From: Caryophanales bacterium UBA6768
GTDB lineage: Bacteria > Bacillota > Bacilli > Bacillales_D > Amphibacillaceae
Assembly: GCA_002453315.1 (NCBI GenBank)
Contig: DKGO01000154.1
Span: 1 to 13,080, forward strand
DNA: 13,080 nt
Reading direction: 5' to 3'
Within the stretch, counting starts at the first letter, position 1, and each line of letters opens with the position of its first letter. The notes beneath the pieces are model-generated. The model had not been told where the DNA came from. It saw only the letters and a list, made by a program, of their open reading frames with translations, and did not search any database. A program made the translations under genes and the position numbers. Below are positions 1 through 6,777 of this stretch, one piece after another.

Positions 1-14
1 GTTAAAATATTTAA

Positions 15-20
15 TATAAT
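15..20 (+). promoter_or_regulatory. Possible -10 box for the ComK-like gene
   Basis: A TATAAT hexamer lies about 50 bases before the TTG start of the ComK-like gene. Its -35 partner would fall outside the window, so the promoter cannot be confirmed. The surroundings are extremely AT-rich, and such a hexamer can occur here by chance. Confidence 0.25.
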
Positions 21-69
21 ATACATTTTTTCAATTAATTAGGAAAGACAATGCAGATGGGAGGACAAC

Positions 70-531
70 TTGTACAAAATTAATCCTAAGACAATCATGA
101 TTATCAATGAAAATAATGGGTATTATCGTACTCGTATTATTGAAACAAAAAATGAATTCTATTCCAAATATTCTCCATTACAAATTATTGACTTTAATTG
201 TGTTGAATATGGCGCATCATTTAAAGGTAGATGTAAAACGGTACATAGAATATTAAATTCAAAATCGAAAATACCAATACCTATACATCCCAAAGGGGGA
301 ATATTCTTTTTGCCAACTGTTTCAATGAAAAATGATAATTTTGTACTAATTTCATTTTTTCATGTGAAAGAATATGTAGGAATTGAAAAAGAAACATATG
401 TCACTTTTGAAAATGATATGGGTTACTATATTACAACTTCCGTTCGACAATTTGACCTTCAAATGAAACGAACGAGTCAAGTCATTACTTATTTTCTTCG
501 ATTATACTTCTTAGATTATTTTAAAAAATAA
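70..531 (+). CDS. comK: ComK-family competence transcription factor, short form
   Basis: This is a 153-residue protein of the ComK family, the DNA-binding master activator of genetic competence in Bacillus. Seen in the sequence: the family core SPLQIIDFNCVEYG at residues 35-48, the GRCKT segment at 53-57, the P-rich strand with HPKGGIFFLPT near 73-83, and HVKEY at 98-102, followed by a VTF strand. Start: TTG at 70 is preceded by GGGAGG at 59-64 with five bases between, and no better in-frame start is seen. B. subtilis ComK is 192 residues. This protein ends soon after the RT-containing strand and lacks the region that carries the FMLYP-type MecA-recognition motif there. It may be a ComK2-like paralogue with altered or lost function rather than the main competence switch. 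It is separated from tagO by about 300 bases and a candidate terminator, so it is probably its own unit. The family call is confident; its activity is not. Confidence 0.85.
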   Translation: MYKINPKTIMIINENNGYYRTRIIETKNEFYSKYSPLQIIDFNCVEYGASFKGRCKTVHRILNSKSKIPIPIHPKGGIFFLPTVSMKNDNFVLISFFHVKEYVGIEKETYVTFENDMGYYITTSVRQFDLQMKRTSQVITYFLRLYFLDYFKK

Positions 532-585
532 ACCAATTCAAACTTATACAATAGATGCTATTGTCTTTCCAGATAAACCGTCGAG

Positions 586-629
586 GAGGGCAGGGAGACT
601 TATGACTTTCTGTCCTCTAGTTGTATTTT
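586..629 (+). terminator. Candidate terminator after the ComK-like gene
   Basis: Bases 586-597 pair with 606-617 as a 12-bp stem containing three G-U wobbles and an 8-base loop. The core is GAGGGCAG against CTGTCCTC. A broken T-rich stretch, TTGTATTTT at 621-629, follows. It lies about 55 bases after the stop codon. The stem is good but the T-tract is interrupted, so termination may be partial. It is clearly richer in G and C than the sequence around it. Confidence 0.5.
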
Positions 630-674
630 CCATACATAGACAAACACTTAAACTTCATTTAATTTAAAAGGATA

Positions 675-690
675 TAAGCTGAACAGCTTA
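675..690. repeat. Short inverted repeat upstream of the tagO promoter
   Basis: TAAGCT at 675-680 and AGCTTA at 685-690 form a perfect 6-bp inverted repeat around GAAC, ending eight bases before the -35 box. It could be a regulator-binding site or a small hairpin; the sequence does not decide. Confidence 0.4.
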
Positions 691-698
691 CTTTAAAT

Positions 699-727
699 TT
701 GATAGCCATCTTCATATTCGTTATAAT
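699..727 (+). promoter_or_regulatory. Sigma-A promoter of tagO
   Basis: TTGATA at 699-704 and TATAAT at 722-727 are separated by exactly 17 bases. This is one mismatch from the housekeeping consensus. Transcription would begin near 734, leaving a leader of about 105 bases before the tagO start codon. Confidence 0.75.
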
Positions 728-730
728 TTA

Positions 731-783
731 AGTCAGTGCCAAAATGACTGAACAAATGCTAATAGCAAAATAATCATTCAGTC
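731..783 (+). promoter_or_regulatory. tagO leader with alternative hairpins
   Basis: AGTCA at 731-735 can pair with TGACT at 745-749. Alternatively GACTGAA at 746-752 can pair with TTCAGTC at 777-783, enclosing a small GCT/AGC hairpin. The two pairings use the same bases at 746-749 and so exclude each other. A run of T follows at about 796-802. This resembles a simple attenuator in outline, but the stems are short and no known riboswitch is recognised. Confidence 0.25.
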
Positions 784-838
784 TTAAAACACTTCATTTT
801 TTATTTATACATATACATATAAAAGGTGGATAAAGTAG

Positions 839-1939
839 ATGGATTATATAAATTTAATGATAGCATCGTTTATTGCCCTTATCTCAACCTTTTTTTTAAC
901 TTTTCCGATTAAAAAAATTGCGATTAAATTTAATATTGTTGATTTTCCTAATTATAGAAAAATCCACCGACAGTCTGTGCCATATTTAGGTGGTGTGGCA
1001 ATTTTCCTCGGAGTTGTCATCGGTTTAATTTATTTATGGCCTCACCACAAAAATTTACAAGGTATTGCATTAGGTGCTATTGTGATCATCCTAACAGGAA
1101 TTCTCGATGATAAGTATGACATACGTCCAATCGTAAAATTGTTAGGGCAAATTGTAGCGGCGTCATTTTTAATTTCATCTGGGCTAATCATAGAAAAAAT
1201 CACGTTACCTTTTATCGGAATGATTGAATTAGGCTTATTTAGCGTTTTAATTACAATCCTGTGGGTTGTAGGGATCACTAATGCTGTTAACTTTATTGAT
1301 GGATTAGACGGCCTAGCAACGGGAATTACGACGATTGCAATATCTAGTATGTTTATCATGGCTATTATTGATGGACATGTCTTCGCTGCCTATTTGTGTG
1401 TTGTTTTAATCGGTGCTAATTTAGGATTTTTATATCATAATTATTATCCCGCAAAAATTTACATGGGAGATACAGGTTCTAATTTTTTAGGCTATATGAT
1501 TGCTGTTATATCTATTTTAGGCTTATTTAAAAACATCGCGATACTAAGCTTTATCATTCCAATTATCGTGTTAGCTGTACCCATATTTGATACGTTATTT
1601 GCCATCATTCGTCGAGTTACGAATAAACAAAAAATTTACAAACCGGATAATAAACATATTCACTATCAATTACTTCGTGTTGGATTTAATCACCGGCAAT
1701 CAGTTTTAATCATGTATGCCTTTAGTTTATTATTCGGTGTGCTAGCGATTGCTTTCGTAAATTCACCGATGATTGTCACTTTCATCGTGACAGCCATCAT
1801 CGTCATCTTAATCCATTTATTAGCGGAAATTGCCGGGTTAGTCATGAATGGGAAAAGGCCAGTAGTGGATGCGATATTGAAGATTTTCCGTATAAGATCA
1901 AAAAAAGCTAGAATAGAAAAAGATAAGGTTGAGGATTAG
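839..1939 (+). CDS. tagO: Undecaprenyl-phosphate N-acetylhexosamine-1-phosphate transferase, TagO/WecA type
   Basis: This is an integral membrane enzyme of the MraY/WecA/TagO family (PNPT superfamily). In that family the enzyme transfers GlcNAc-1-phosphate from UDP-GlcNAc to undecaprenyl phosphate, the first committed step for wall teichoic acids and related polymers. The 366-residue length is typical. Visible motifs are the metal-binding LDD at about 89-91, NAVNFIDGLDGLATG at 148-162 with catalytic aspartates, MGDTGSNFLG at 209-218, and a C-terminal cytoplasmic loop with HIHYQLL at 273-279 and HRQ at 285-287. About ten or eleven hydrophobic segments alternate along the chain, and the C-terminus is basic. 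Many relatives read HxHH where this protein has HIHY. The start is ATG with AAGGTGG at 823-829, nine bases upstream. The gene is monocistronic, with its own promoter and terminator. It presumably loads the lipid carrier for the polymer made by the downstream glycosyltransferases. Confidence 0.92.
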   Translation: MDYINLMIASFIALISTFFLTFPIKKIAIKFNIVDFPNYRKIHRQSVPYLGGVAIFLGVVIGLIYLWPHHKNLQGIALGAIVIILTGILDDKYDIRPIVKLLGQIVAASFLISSGLIIEKITLPFIGMIELGLFSVLITILWVVGITNAVNFIDGLDGLATGITTIAISSMFIMAIIDGHVFAAYLCVVLIGANLGFLYHNYYPAKIYMGDTGSNFLGYMIAVISILGLFKNIAILSFIIPIIVLAVPIFDTLFAIIRRVTNKQKIYKPDNKHIHYQLLRVGFNHRQSVLIMYAFSLLFGVLAIAFVNSPMIVTFIVTAIIVILIHLLAEIAGLVMNGKRPVVDAILKIFRIRSKKARIEKDKVED

Positions 1940-1941
1940 TG

Positions 1942-1984
1942 GAGTCTCTCTTATTGGCTAAACAACAGAGAGACTCTGGTTTTT
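1942..1984 (+). terminator. Rho-independent terminator of tagO
   Basis: Bases 1942-1951 pair perfectly with 1967-1976 (GAGTCTCTCT against AGAGAGACTC) around a 15-base loop, followed by GG and a T5 run at 1980-1984. It starts two bases after the tagO stop. The convergent gene ends at 1995, so the hairpin could also blunt transcription arriving from the right, but there is no T-run on that side. Confidence 0.85.
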
Positions 1985-1994
1985 GTAAATTTAG

Positions 1995-3308
1995 TTAAAG
2001 TGACCAATAGTGAAGCCCTTTGGCTTCACTTTCCTGTTTAGCATGGATTCCTTTTATATCCGCTAGAAGCCCTTCATTTTTTTTGAATAAACTAACTAGT
2101 TTATCTAGTCCATAATTGTCTATATAATAGTCATGAGGAACTGCTAGAACGATACAATCTAAATCACTAAGTTCATCTTCCTGGGCAAGTGTCAAATTAA
2201 ATTCTTTTTTCACTTCTTCAGAATCCGCTACTGGATCATGGACAAGAACTTCTACACCATATTCCTCTAATTCCTTTATAATATCGATTACTTTAGTATT
2301 ACGTACATCAGGTACATTTTCTTTAAAAGTAAGCCCTAAAATGGCAATCTTTGCATACTTTATATTCGTATTGGAACGTATTAACTCTTTTATCACATTA
2401 GATGCGACATGTTTACCCATATTATCGTTAATTTTGCGGCCAGCTAAGATAATTTGTGAGTGGTAACCGAGTTGTTCCGCCTTATAAGTGAAATAATATG
2501 GATCAACCCCTATACAATGTCCTCCAACTAAACCTGGTGTGAATGGGAGGAAATTCCACTTCGTTCCTGCTGCTTCTAATACTGCTTTAGTATTTATATT
2601 CATTTTATTAAATACCATTGATAATTCATTCATAAAAGCAATATTTATATCACGTTGTGAGTTCTCGATAACTTTCGCAGCCTCTGCTACTTTAATCGAT
2701 TCTGCCTCGTGTACCCCTGCTTCAATAATATAGTTATAAACCAGTGCGATTTCCTTTAATGCATCATCATCTGACCCGGATACAATTTTTATTATTTTAG
2801 TTAATGTATTTACTTTATCTCCGGGGTTAATCCTTTCTGGGGAATAACCTACCTTAAAATCAGCACCAAAAATTAAACCAGATTCCTGTTCTAAAATAGG
2901 AATACATATTTCTTCAGTTGTTCCAGGATATACTGTAGACTCATACACCACAATGGAACCTTTTGTTAAATTTCTCCCAATTGTCTTACTAGCATTAATA
3001 ATTGGAGACAAATTTGGTGTTTTATCGGTATTAATCGGGGTTGGTACAGCTACAATATGGAATTTACAATGTTTAAGGTCATTTTCATCATTTGTAAAAT
3101 GTAAAGTTGTTTTATGAACCGCCTGATCTCCAACTTCCTCAGTAACGTCAATTCCATTTTTGTACATAGTTAACTTTTCCTTATTCACATCATAGCCATA
3201 AGTGTTATATTTTTTTGCCATTTCAATAGCTAAAGGGAGACCCACATAGCCTAACCCAATTACAGCTACCTTTTCTATACCGTCTTTTAATTGTTCAAAT
3301 GTAACCAT
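1995..3308 (-). CDS. UDP-N-acetyl-D-hexosamine 6-dehydrogenase, TviB/WbpO type
   Basis: This 437-residue protein belongs to the UDP-glucose/GDP-mannose dehydrogenase family, which oxidises C6 of a UDP-sugar to the uronic acid using two NAD+. Seen: an N-terminal Rossmann fold with GLGYVGLP at 18-25, the conserved VPTP at 88-91, YESTVYPGTTEE at 122-133, YSPERINPGDK at 155-165, the helix with KVAEAAKVIEN at 206-216, the catalytic-cysteine motif GGHCIGVDPYY (Cys265), and the C-terminal domain with LGLTFKENVPDVRN at 324-337. The ERINPGDK and FTPGLVGGHCIGVDPYYFTYKA segments match the Vi-antigen TviB/VipA and WbpO group. These act on UDP-GlcNAc or UDP-GalNAc rather than UDP-glucose; the exact substrate cannot be read here. 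On the minus strand, AGGCGG precedes the ATG by eight bases. It is transcribed away from the glycosyltransferase operon and towards tagO, and would supply the acidic sugar nucleotide for this locus. Confidence 0.9.
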   Translation of the reverse strand: MVTFEQLKDGIEKVAVIGLGYVGLPLAIEMAKKYNTYGYDVNKEKLTMYKNGIDVTEEVGDQAVHKTTLHFTNDENDLKHCKFHIVAVPTPINTDKTPNLSPIINASKTIGRNLTKGSIVVYESTVYPGTTEEICIPILEQESGLIFGADFKVGYSPERINPGDKVNTLTKIIKIVSGSDDDALKEIALVYNYIIEAGVHEAESIKVAEAAKVIENSQRDINIAFMNELSMVFNKMNINTKAVLEAAGTKWNFLPFTPGLVGGHCIGVDPYYFTYKAEQLGYHSQIILAGRKINDNMGKHVASNVIKELIRSNTNIKYAKIAILGLTFKENVPDVRNTKVIDIIKELEEYGVEVLVHDPVADSEEVKKEFNLTLAQEDELSDLDCIVLAVPHDYYIDNYGLDKLVSLFKKNEGLLADIKGIHAKQESEAKGLHYWSL

Positions 3309-3352
3309 GTTTTAACCGCCTTTGATTTAAAGTGAAATTTAATTAAAGAATT

Positions 3353-3381
3353 CTTATATATTACCATTTATTTTAATGAAA
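3353..3381 (-). promoter_or_regulatory. Weak candidate promoter of the dehydrogenase gene
   Basis: On the minus strand, TTTCAT at 3381-3376 and TATAAG at 3358-3353 are 17 bases apart and lie about 45 bases before the ATG. Both boxes match the sigma-A consensus poorly, and the region is AT-rich. An isolated minus-strand TATAAT at 3450-3445 is an alternative with an even weaker -35. Confidence 0.28.
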
Positions 3382-3538
3382 AAAAACTATTTAAATCGTT
3401 ACAGTTGAATATGTGTGGAAAAAGATGTTAAAGAGGGATAATCAATTATACGTTACCAAAAATTAAATCTTCATGTTCACATATTATTCTTAAACTAATA
3501 GGATTTACGTAATCAAGCATCGCTTTTTATCCCATTCT

Positions 3539-3577
3539 TTCCATTCTATCTACTGCTATGATATAATTTCATAGTAG
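3539..3577 (+). promoter_or_regulatory. Extended -10 promoter of the glycosyltransferase/export operon, with overlapping palindrome
   Basis: TATAAT at 3562-3567 is preceded by TG at 3559-3560, giving the extended -10 form. TTCCAT at 3539-3544 is a weak -35 at 17-base spacing. CTATGA at 3556-3561 and TCATAG at 3569-3574 form a perfect inverted repeat centred on the -10 box, with further imperfect CTA/TAG matches outside. A repressor bound there would block polymerase. The start of transcription would be near 3574. Confidence 0.55.
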
Positions 3578-3633
3578 CTAATAAATAAAAAGATTGCAAT
3601 ATTTCTTTCACATACTTTAATTGGAGAGTAGGA

Positions 3634-4758
3634 TTGTACGTGGAGAAAGTCAAAGTAGTTTTTTTTATCTATCGTTTAGGTGGTGGAGGAGCAGCACGAA
3701 CAATTTTAAATATTATTAACCACTTAGATAGAGAGAAATTCGAACCAATTCTAGTAACTTTAAACTTTACTTATGACTATGAACGCTTTGTTCGTGATGA
3801 TATTTCCTTCATTAAATTAAGGAAAAGACGCTTACGGTCAGCAATTTTGCTTCTAGCAAGTCTATTACGAAAAGAACGACCAGAAATTTTATTTAGTACC
3901 GTATCTACGTATAATATAATTGCTATTTTGGCAAAACTTATTTCTTTGACAAACACAAAAGTAATCATTCGGGAAGCAGCACTATTAGGTGGTACAAAAA
4001 AGGAAAATTTCAAACTAAGAATTTATGGGTTAATTTATCGATTTGCAAACGGAGTCATAGCATTATCTGAGGGTGTAAAGCAAAATTTAATAGATGTCTA
4101 TCATGTAAAACCACAAAAAATACGGGTTATTTATAATCCTGTCGATTTGTTACATATTGAACGACAAATGACGGATGAAATACCACCAATAATAAAAAAT
4201 ATAAAGAAAAAAAATCAAAAAGTTATTGTAACTGCGGGTAGGCTAGTAGATGAGAAGGACCATTTAACATTGATTCGGTCCTTTTCAATGGTATGTAAAA
4301 ATATCAAAGTGGACTTAATTATTTTAGGTGAAGGTGAATTAAAAGAAAAACTACAAGAAAAAGTGAATCAACTCCAATTAGATGAAAAGGTTCATTTTCT
4401 AGGTTTTCAAAAAAATCCTTATCCTTTTATAAAAAATGCTGATATCTTTGTCTTGTCATCTTTATCAGAGGGATTTGGCCATGTATTAGTAGAGGCAATG
4501 GCTTGTGGAACACCTATCGTATCTACCGATTGCAAACCTGGTTCTACAGAGGTATTAGATGATGGCAAATATGGATTGATTTGTAAAGTTGGAAACCCAA
4601 AGGATATGTCTGATAAGATATTATCAGTTTTAAAATTACCGGAAGAAAAGAAAAATAATATGGTAGATAAAGGATTAATAAGGGCACAATTTTATGATGC
4701 AAGAGATATAGTTAACCAATATGAAAACGTATTTCTATCAGTTTTAAACAATTCATAG
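3634..4758 (+). CDS. Glycosyltransferase family 4 (GT-B fold)
   Basis: This 374-residue retaining glycosyltransferase of the GT4 type probably adds one sugar to the lipid-linked intermediate at the inner face of the membrane. Seen: the N-terminal glycine loop RLGGGGAAR at 14-22, typical of the acceptor-side Rossmann domain; VTAGRLVDEKDH at 199-210; LILGEGEL near 229-236; FLGF at 255-258; and the donor-binding E-x7-E element in SEGFGHVLVEAMACGTPIVS at 278-297 (Glu279 and Glu287). Start: TTG at 3634 has GGAG at 3623-3626 seven bases upstream. GTG at 3640 is possible but would be 13 bases from it. It is the first gene of the operon. There is no signal peptide or clear membrane span, so it is likely cytosolic or membrane-associated. 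The sugar donor cannot be read from the sequence. Confidence 0.87.
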   Translation: MYVEKVKVVFFIYRLGGGGAARTILNIINHLDREKFEPILVTLNFTYDYERFVRDDISFIKLRKRRLRSAILLLASLLRKERPEILFSTVSTYNIIAILAKLISLTNTKVIIREAALLGGTKKENFKLRIYGLIYRFANGVIALSEGVKQNLIDVYHVKPQKIRVIYNPVDLLHIERQMTDEIPPIIKNIKKKNQKVIVTAGRLVDEKDHLTLIRSFSMVCKNIKVDLIILGEGELKEKLQEKVNQLQLDEKVHFLGFQKNPYPFIKNADIFVLSSLSEGFGHVLVEAMACGTPIVSTDCKPGSTEVLDDGKYGLICKVGNPKDMSDKILSVLKLPEEKKNNMVDKGLIRAQFYDARDIVNQYENVFLSVLNNS

Positions 4759-4827
4759 TAAAATTTAATCTTTAGCATTAGAAAAACATTCATTAAATGA
4801 GAAGTAAATGTAAGGTAGTTGATAAAA

Positions 4828-5967
4828 ATGAATTCCAAAATAAAGGTTGTTCACTTAACAACAGTGCATCATCCATATGACCCGAGAATTTATTATAAAC
4901 AGTGTATGTCACTTCATGAAGCTGGATATGATGTAATATTAATAGCCAAAAGCGCTTCAGAAAAAAAAGATTTAAACAGTAAAAAAATTACACATATTCC
5001 TTTAAAGGAATATCAAAATCGTATTAAAAGGATGATTTTTGGTTCTATTGATATATTTAAAAAAGCCAAGAAACAAAATGCAAAAATATATGTTTTCCAT
5101 GATCCCGAATTACTGTTGGTAGGATGGTTGTTAAAAAGACGACATAATATTGTTATTTACGATATACATGAAGATTATGTTACAAGCATTCTACAAAAGA
5201 AATATTTACCTAAAATGATTCGTAAGGCTATTGCTAAATTATATCGAATGATTGAAATACTTTTAATAAAAAGAATGGAGTTAAGTTTGGCAGAAAAATA
5301 TTACCAGGAAATATATAAAAATGGTACATGCATTTTAAATTATCCACTTATAGCAGAATATAAACACATCAATTCTTCGGATAATAATGTAATAGAAAAC
5401 AAATTATTATATACGGGAAATGTGACTAAGGACAGAGGGGCTATAATTCAAGCAGAAATACCGAAGTTTATCAATTATGTAGATGTCTATTTTATCGGTA
5501 TGTGTTCTAAGGAACTTGCTGAGACAATGTATGAAGTTGCTGGTAATCGAAAAGATCAAATAATTATAGAAGGAATAGACCGGTTTATTGAAAAGGAACA
5601 AATGGAAAAAACTTATGCTGAACATCGTTCGATAGCCGGCATTGCACTGTTTCCACCAACAGATCATTATAAAAAGAAGGAACTAACTAAATTTTTTGAA
5701 TACATGAATGCAGGACTGCCAATTTTATGTTCTAATTTTCCTGTATGGAAAGAATTTATTGACACATATGAATGTGGAATTGCGGTTGATCCATATGATA
5801 AAAATGCAATTCACTCTGCAATTGAACGATTACGTAACGATATTAATTTAAATCGCAAAATGGGTAATAATGGTAGGAAAGCGGTTATGGAAAAGTTAAA
5901 CTGGAAAGCAGAGGAAACAAAACTATTAAATTGGTATGAACAATTAATAAAGGATAGTGGTAGTTAA
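4828..5967 (+). CDS. Glycosyltransferase family 4-like protein
   Basis: This GT-B glycosyltransferase of about 379 residues is distantly related to GT4. Seen (numbered from ATG 4828): KVVHLTTVHHPYDPRIYYK at 6-24, typical of the acceptor domain; VFHDPELLLVG at 89-99; YDIHEDY at 111-117; the interdomain/donor segment LLYTGNVTKDRG at 193-204; and KFFEYMNAGLPILCSNFPVWKE at 288-309, with the conserved glutamate Glu291. Start choice: an upstream in-frame TTG at 4819 would directly abut the AAGGTAG ribosome binding site at 4812-4818. ATG 4828 has nine bases of spacing and is preferred. A 69-base gap separates it from the preceding gene. The stop codon overlaps the next start (TAATG), which suggests translational coupling. 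Donor and acceptor are unknown. The set of two GT4 and one GT2 resembles teichuronic-acid or capsule clusters. Confidence 0.85.
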   Translation: MNSKIKVVHLTTVHHPYDPRIYYKQCMSLHEAGYDVILIAKSASEKKDLNSKKITHIPLKEYQNRIKRMIFGSIDIFKKAKKQNAKIYVFHDPELLLVGWLLKRRHNIVIYDIHEDYVTSILQKKYLPKMIRKAIAKLYRMIEILLIKRMELSLAEKYYQEIYKNGTCILNYPLIAEYKHINSSDNNVIENKLLYTGNVTKDRGAIIQAEIPKFINYVDVYFIGMCSKELAETMYEVAGNRKDQIIIEGIDRFIEKEQMEKTYAEHRSIAGIALFPPTDHYKKKELTKFFEYMNAGLPILCSNFPVWKEFIDTYECGIAVDPYDKNAIHSAIERLRNDINLNRKMGNNGRKAVMEKLNWKAEETKLLNWYEQLIKDSGS

Positions 5968-6740
5968 TGATGGTGAACCCATTAGTATCCGTTATTACAC
6001 CAACTTATAATTCAGAAAGGTTTATAGGTGAAACCATTGAATCGGTCTTAAACCAAACATACGATCATTGGGAAATGATGATTGTCGATGATGCATCGAC
6101 TGACCAAACTGTTGAACTCGTTGAACAGTACCAAAAAAGGGATGCACGTATCAAATTAATTATCTTAGATCAAAATAGCGGTTCAGCCATTGCACGAAAT
6201 ACAGCAATGGATCATGCAAATGGAAAATATTTCGCATTTTTAGATAGTGATGACATGTGGACATTCAACAAATTAGAAAAACAAGTGGAATTTATGCTGG
6301 AAAATGACATTGCATTTTCTTATACACAATATCAGAGGGTCTTAGAGGATGGCACAAAAACAAATGAAATTTCCAAGGCACCTTTTCAAGTAAAGTATGA
6401 TGATTTAATGAAGCATTGTGTCATTGGCTGTCTGACGGTAATGATTGATACAGAAAAGATAGGTAATGAACGAATGTATAATATACGTACAAGACAAGAT
6501 TATGTCTACTGGTTAACATTAGCAAAAAAAGGTTTTTATGCCTATGGATTACCAGAAACCCTAGCTAATTATCGATTAGTTAGAAATTCTATATCAAGAA
6601 ATAAATGGAAGGCAGCTAAAAAAAACTGGGAAGTATATTACAAAATTGAAAAGCAAACATTTATGAAAAGTCTTTGGTATTTTATAAATTATACATTAAT
6701 TAACATTAAAAAAATGATTACTTTCAAACTAAAAAGGTAG
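5967..6740 (+). CDS. Glycosyltransferase family 2 (GT-A fold), small
   Basis: This is a 257-residue inverting glycosyltransferase of family GT2. Seen: the N-terminal nucleotide-binding strand PLVSVITPTYNSERF at 5-19, IVDDASTDQT at 39-48, GSAIARN at 72-78, the metal-binding DxD-type motif FLDSDDMW at 91-98, and the catalytic-base region RTRQDYVYW at 174-182 (Asp178). A later YRLVRNSISRNK segment is characteristic of the TuaG-like subgroup. The C-terminal 30 residues are hydrophobic and basic (KSLWYFINYTLINIKKMITFKLKR region) and could be an amphipathic membrane-docking helix. The start codon overlaps the previous stop by one base; a second ATG follows immediately at 5970. It likely adds a sugar to the growing chain. 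Substrate is not readable. Confidence 0.88.
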   Translation: MMVNPLVSVITPTYNSERFIGETIESVLNQTYDHWEMMIVDDASTDQTVELVEQYQKRDARIKLIILDQNSGSAIARNTAMDHANGKYFAFLDSDDMWTFNKLEKQVEFMLENDIAFSYTQYQRVLEDGTKTNEISKAPFQVKYDDLMKHCVIGCLTVMIDTEKIGNERMYNIRTRQDYVYWLTLAKKGFYAYGLPETLANYRLVRNSISRNKWKAAKKNWEVYYKIEKQTFMKSLWYFINYTLINIKKMITFKLKR

Positions 6741-6777
6741 GAAATATTCACTTTATATTGGATGGTGTCAATTATTA

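Larger units (their letters stand above)
532..838. other. Intergenic region between the ComK-like gene and tagO
   Basis: I see no coding region in these 307 bases. They hold, in order, a GC-richer hairpin at 585-618 (candidate terminator), a perfect 6-bp palindrome at 675-690, a sigma-A promoter at 699-727, a leader with alternative short hairpins at 731-783 and a T-rich stretch, and the tagO ribosome binding site AAGGTGG at 823-829. Confidence 0.7.
3309..3633. other. Divergent intergenic region
   Basis: I see no coding region in these 325 bases. They separate the leftward dehydrogenase gene from the rightward export operon. The right part carries an extended -10 promoter with an overlapping palindrome. 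The left part carries only a weak candidate promoter for the dehydrogenase. The middle, about 3385-3540, shows nothing I can name. Confidence 0.6.

Noticed and set aside
4..30. Possible ComK box (AAAA-N5-TTTT) upstream of the ComK-like gene
   Set aside because: The best match, at 18-30, has a mismatch and there is no properly spaced second box. The stretch is almost all A and T, so near matches are expected.
1042..1359. 105-codon open frame on the minus strand inside tagO
   Set aside because: It lies wholly antisense to a clear tagO gene, has no recognisable domain and no convincing ribosome binding site.
1942..1976. Bidirectional terminator serving both tagO and the dehydrogenase gene
   Set aside because: The stem is symmetric, but on the minus strand it is followed by CCACTAATCC rather than a T-run, so only the tagO direction is supported.
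3445..3473. Minus-strand TATAAT as promoter for the dehydrogenase gene
   Set aside because: The -35 position reads TGAAGA, a poor match, and the distance to the start codon is long. It is kept only as an alternative.
4819..4827. TTG at 4819 as the start of the second GT4 gene
   Set aside because: The AAGGTAG ribosome binding site touches this codon, leaving no spacing, whereas ATG 4828 has nine bases.
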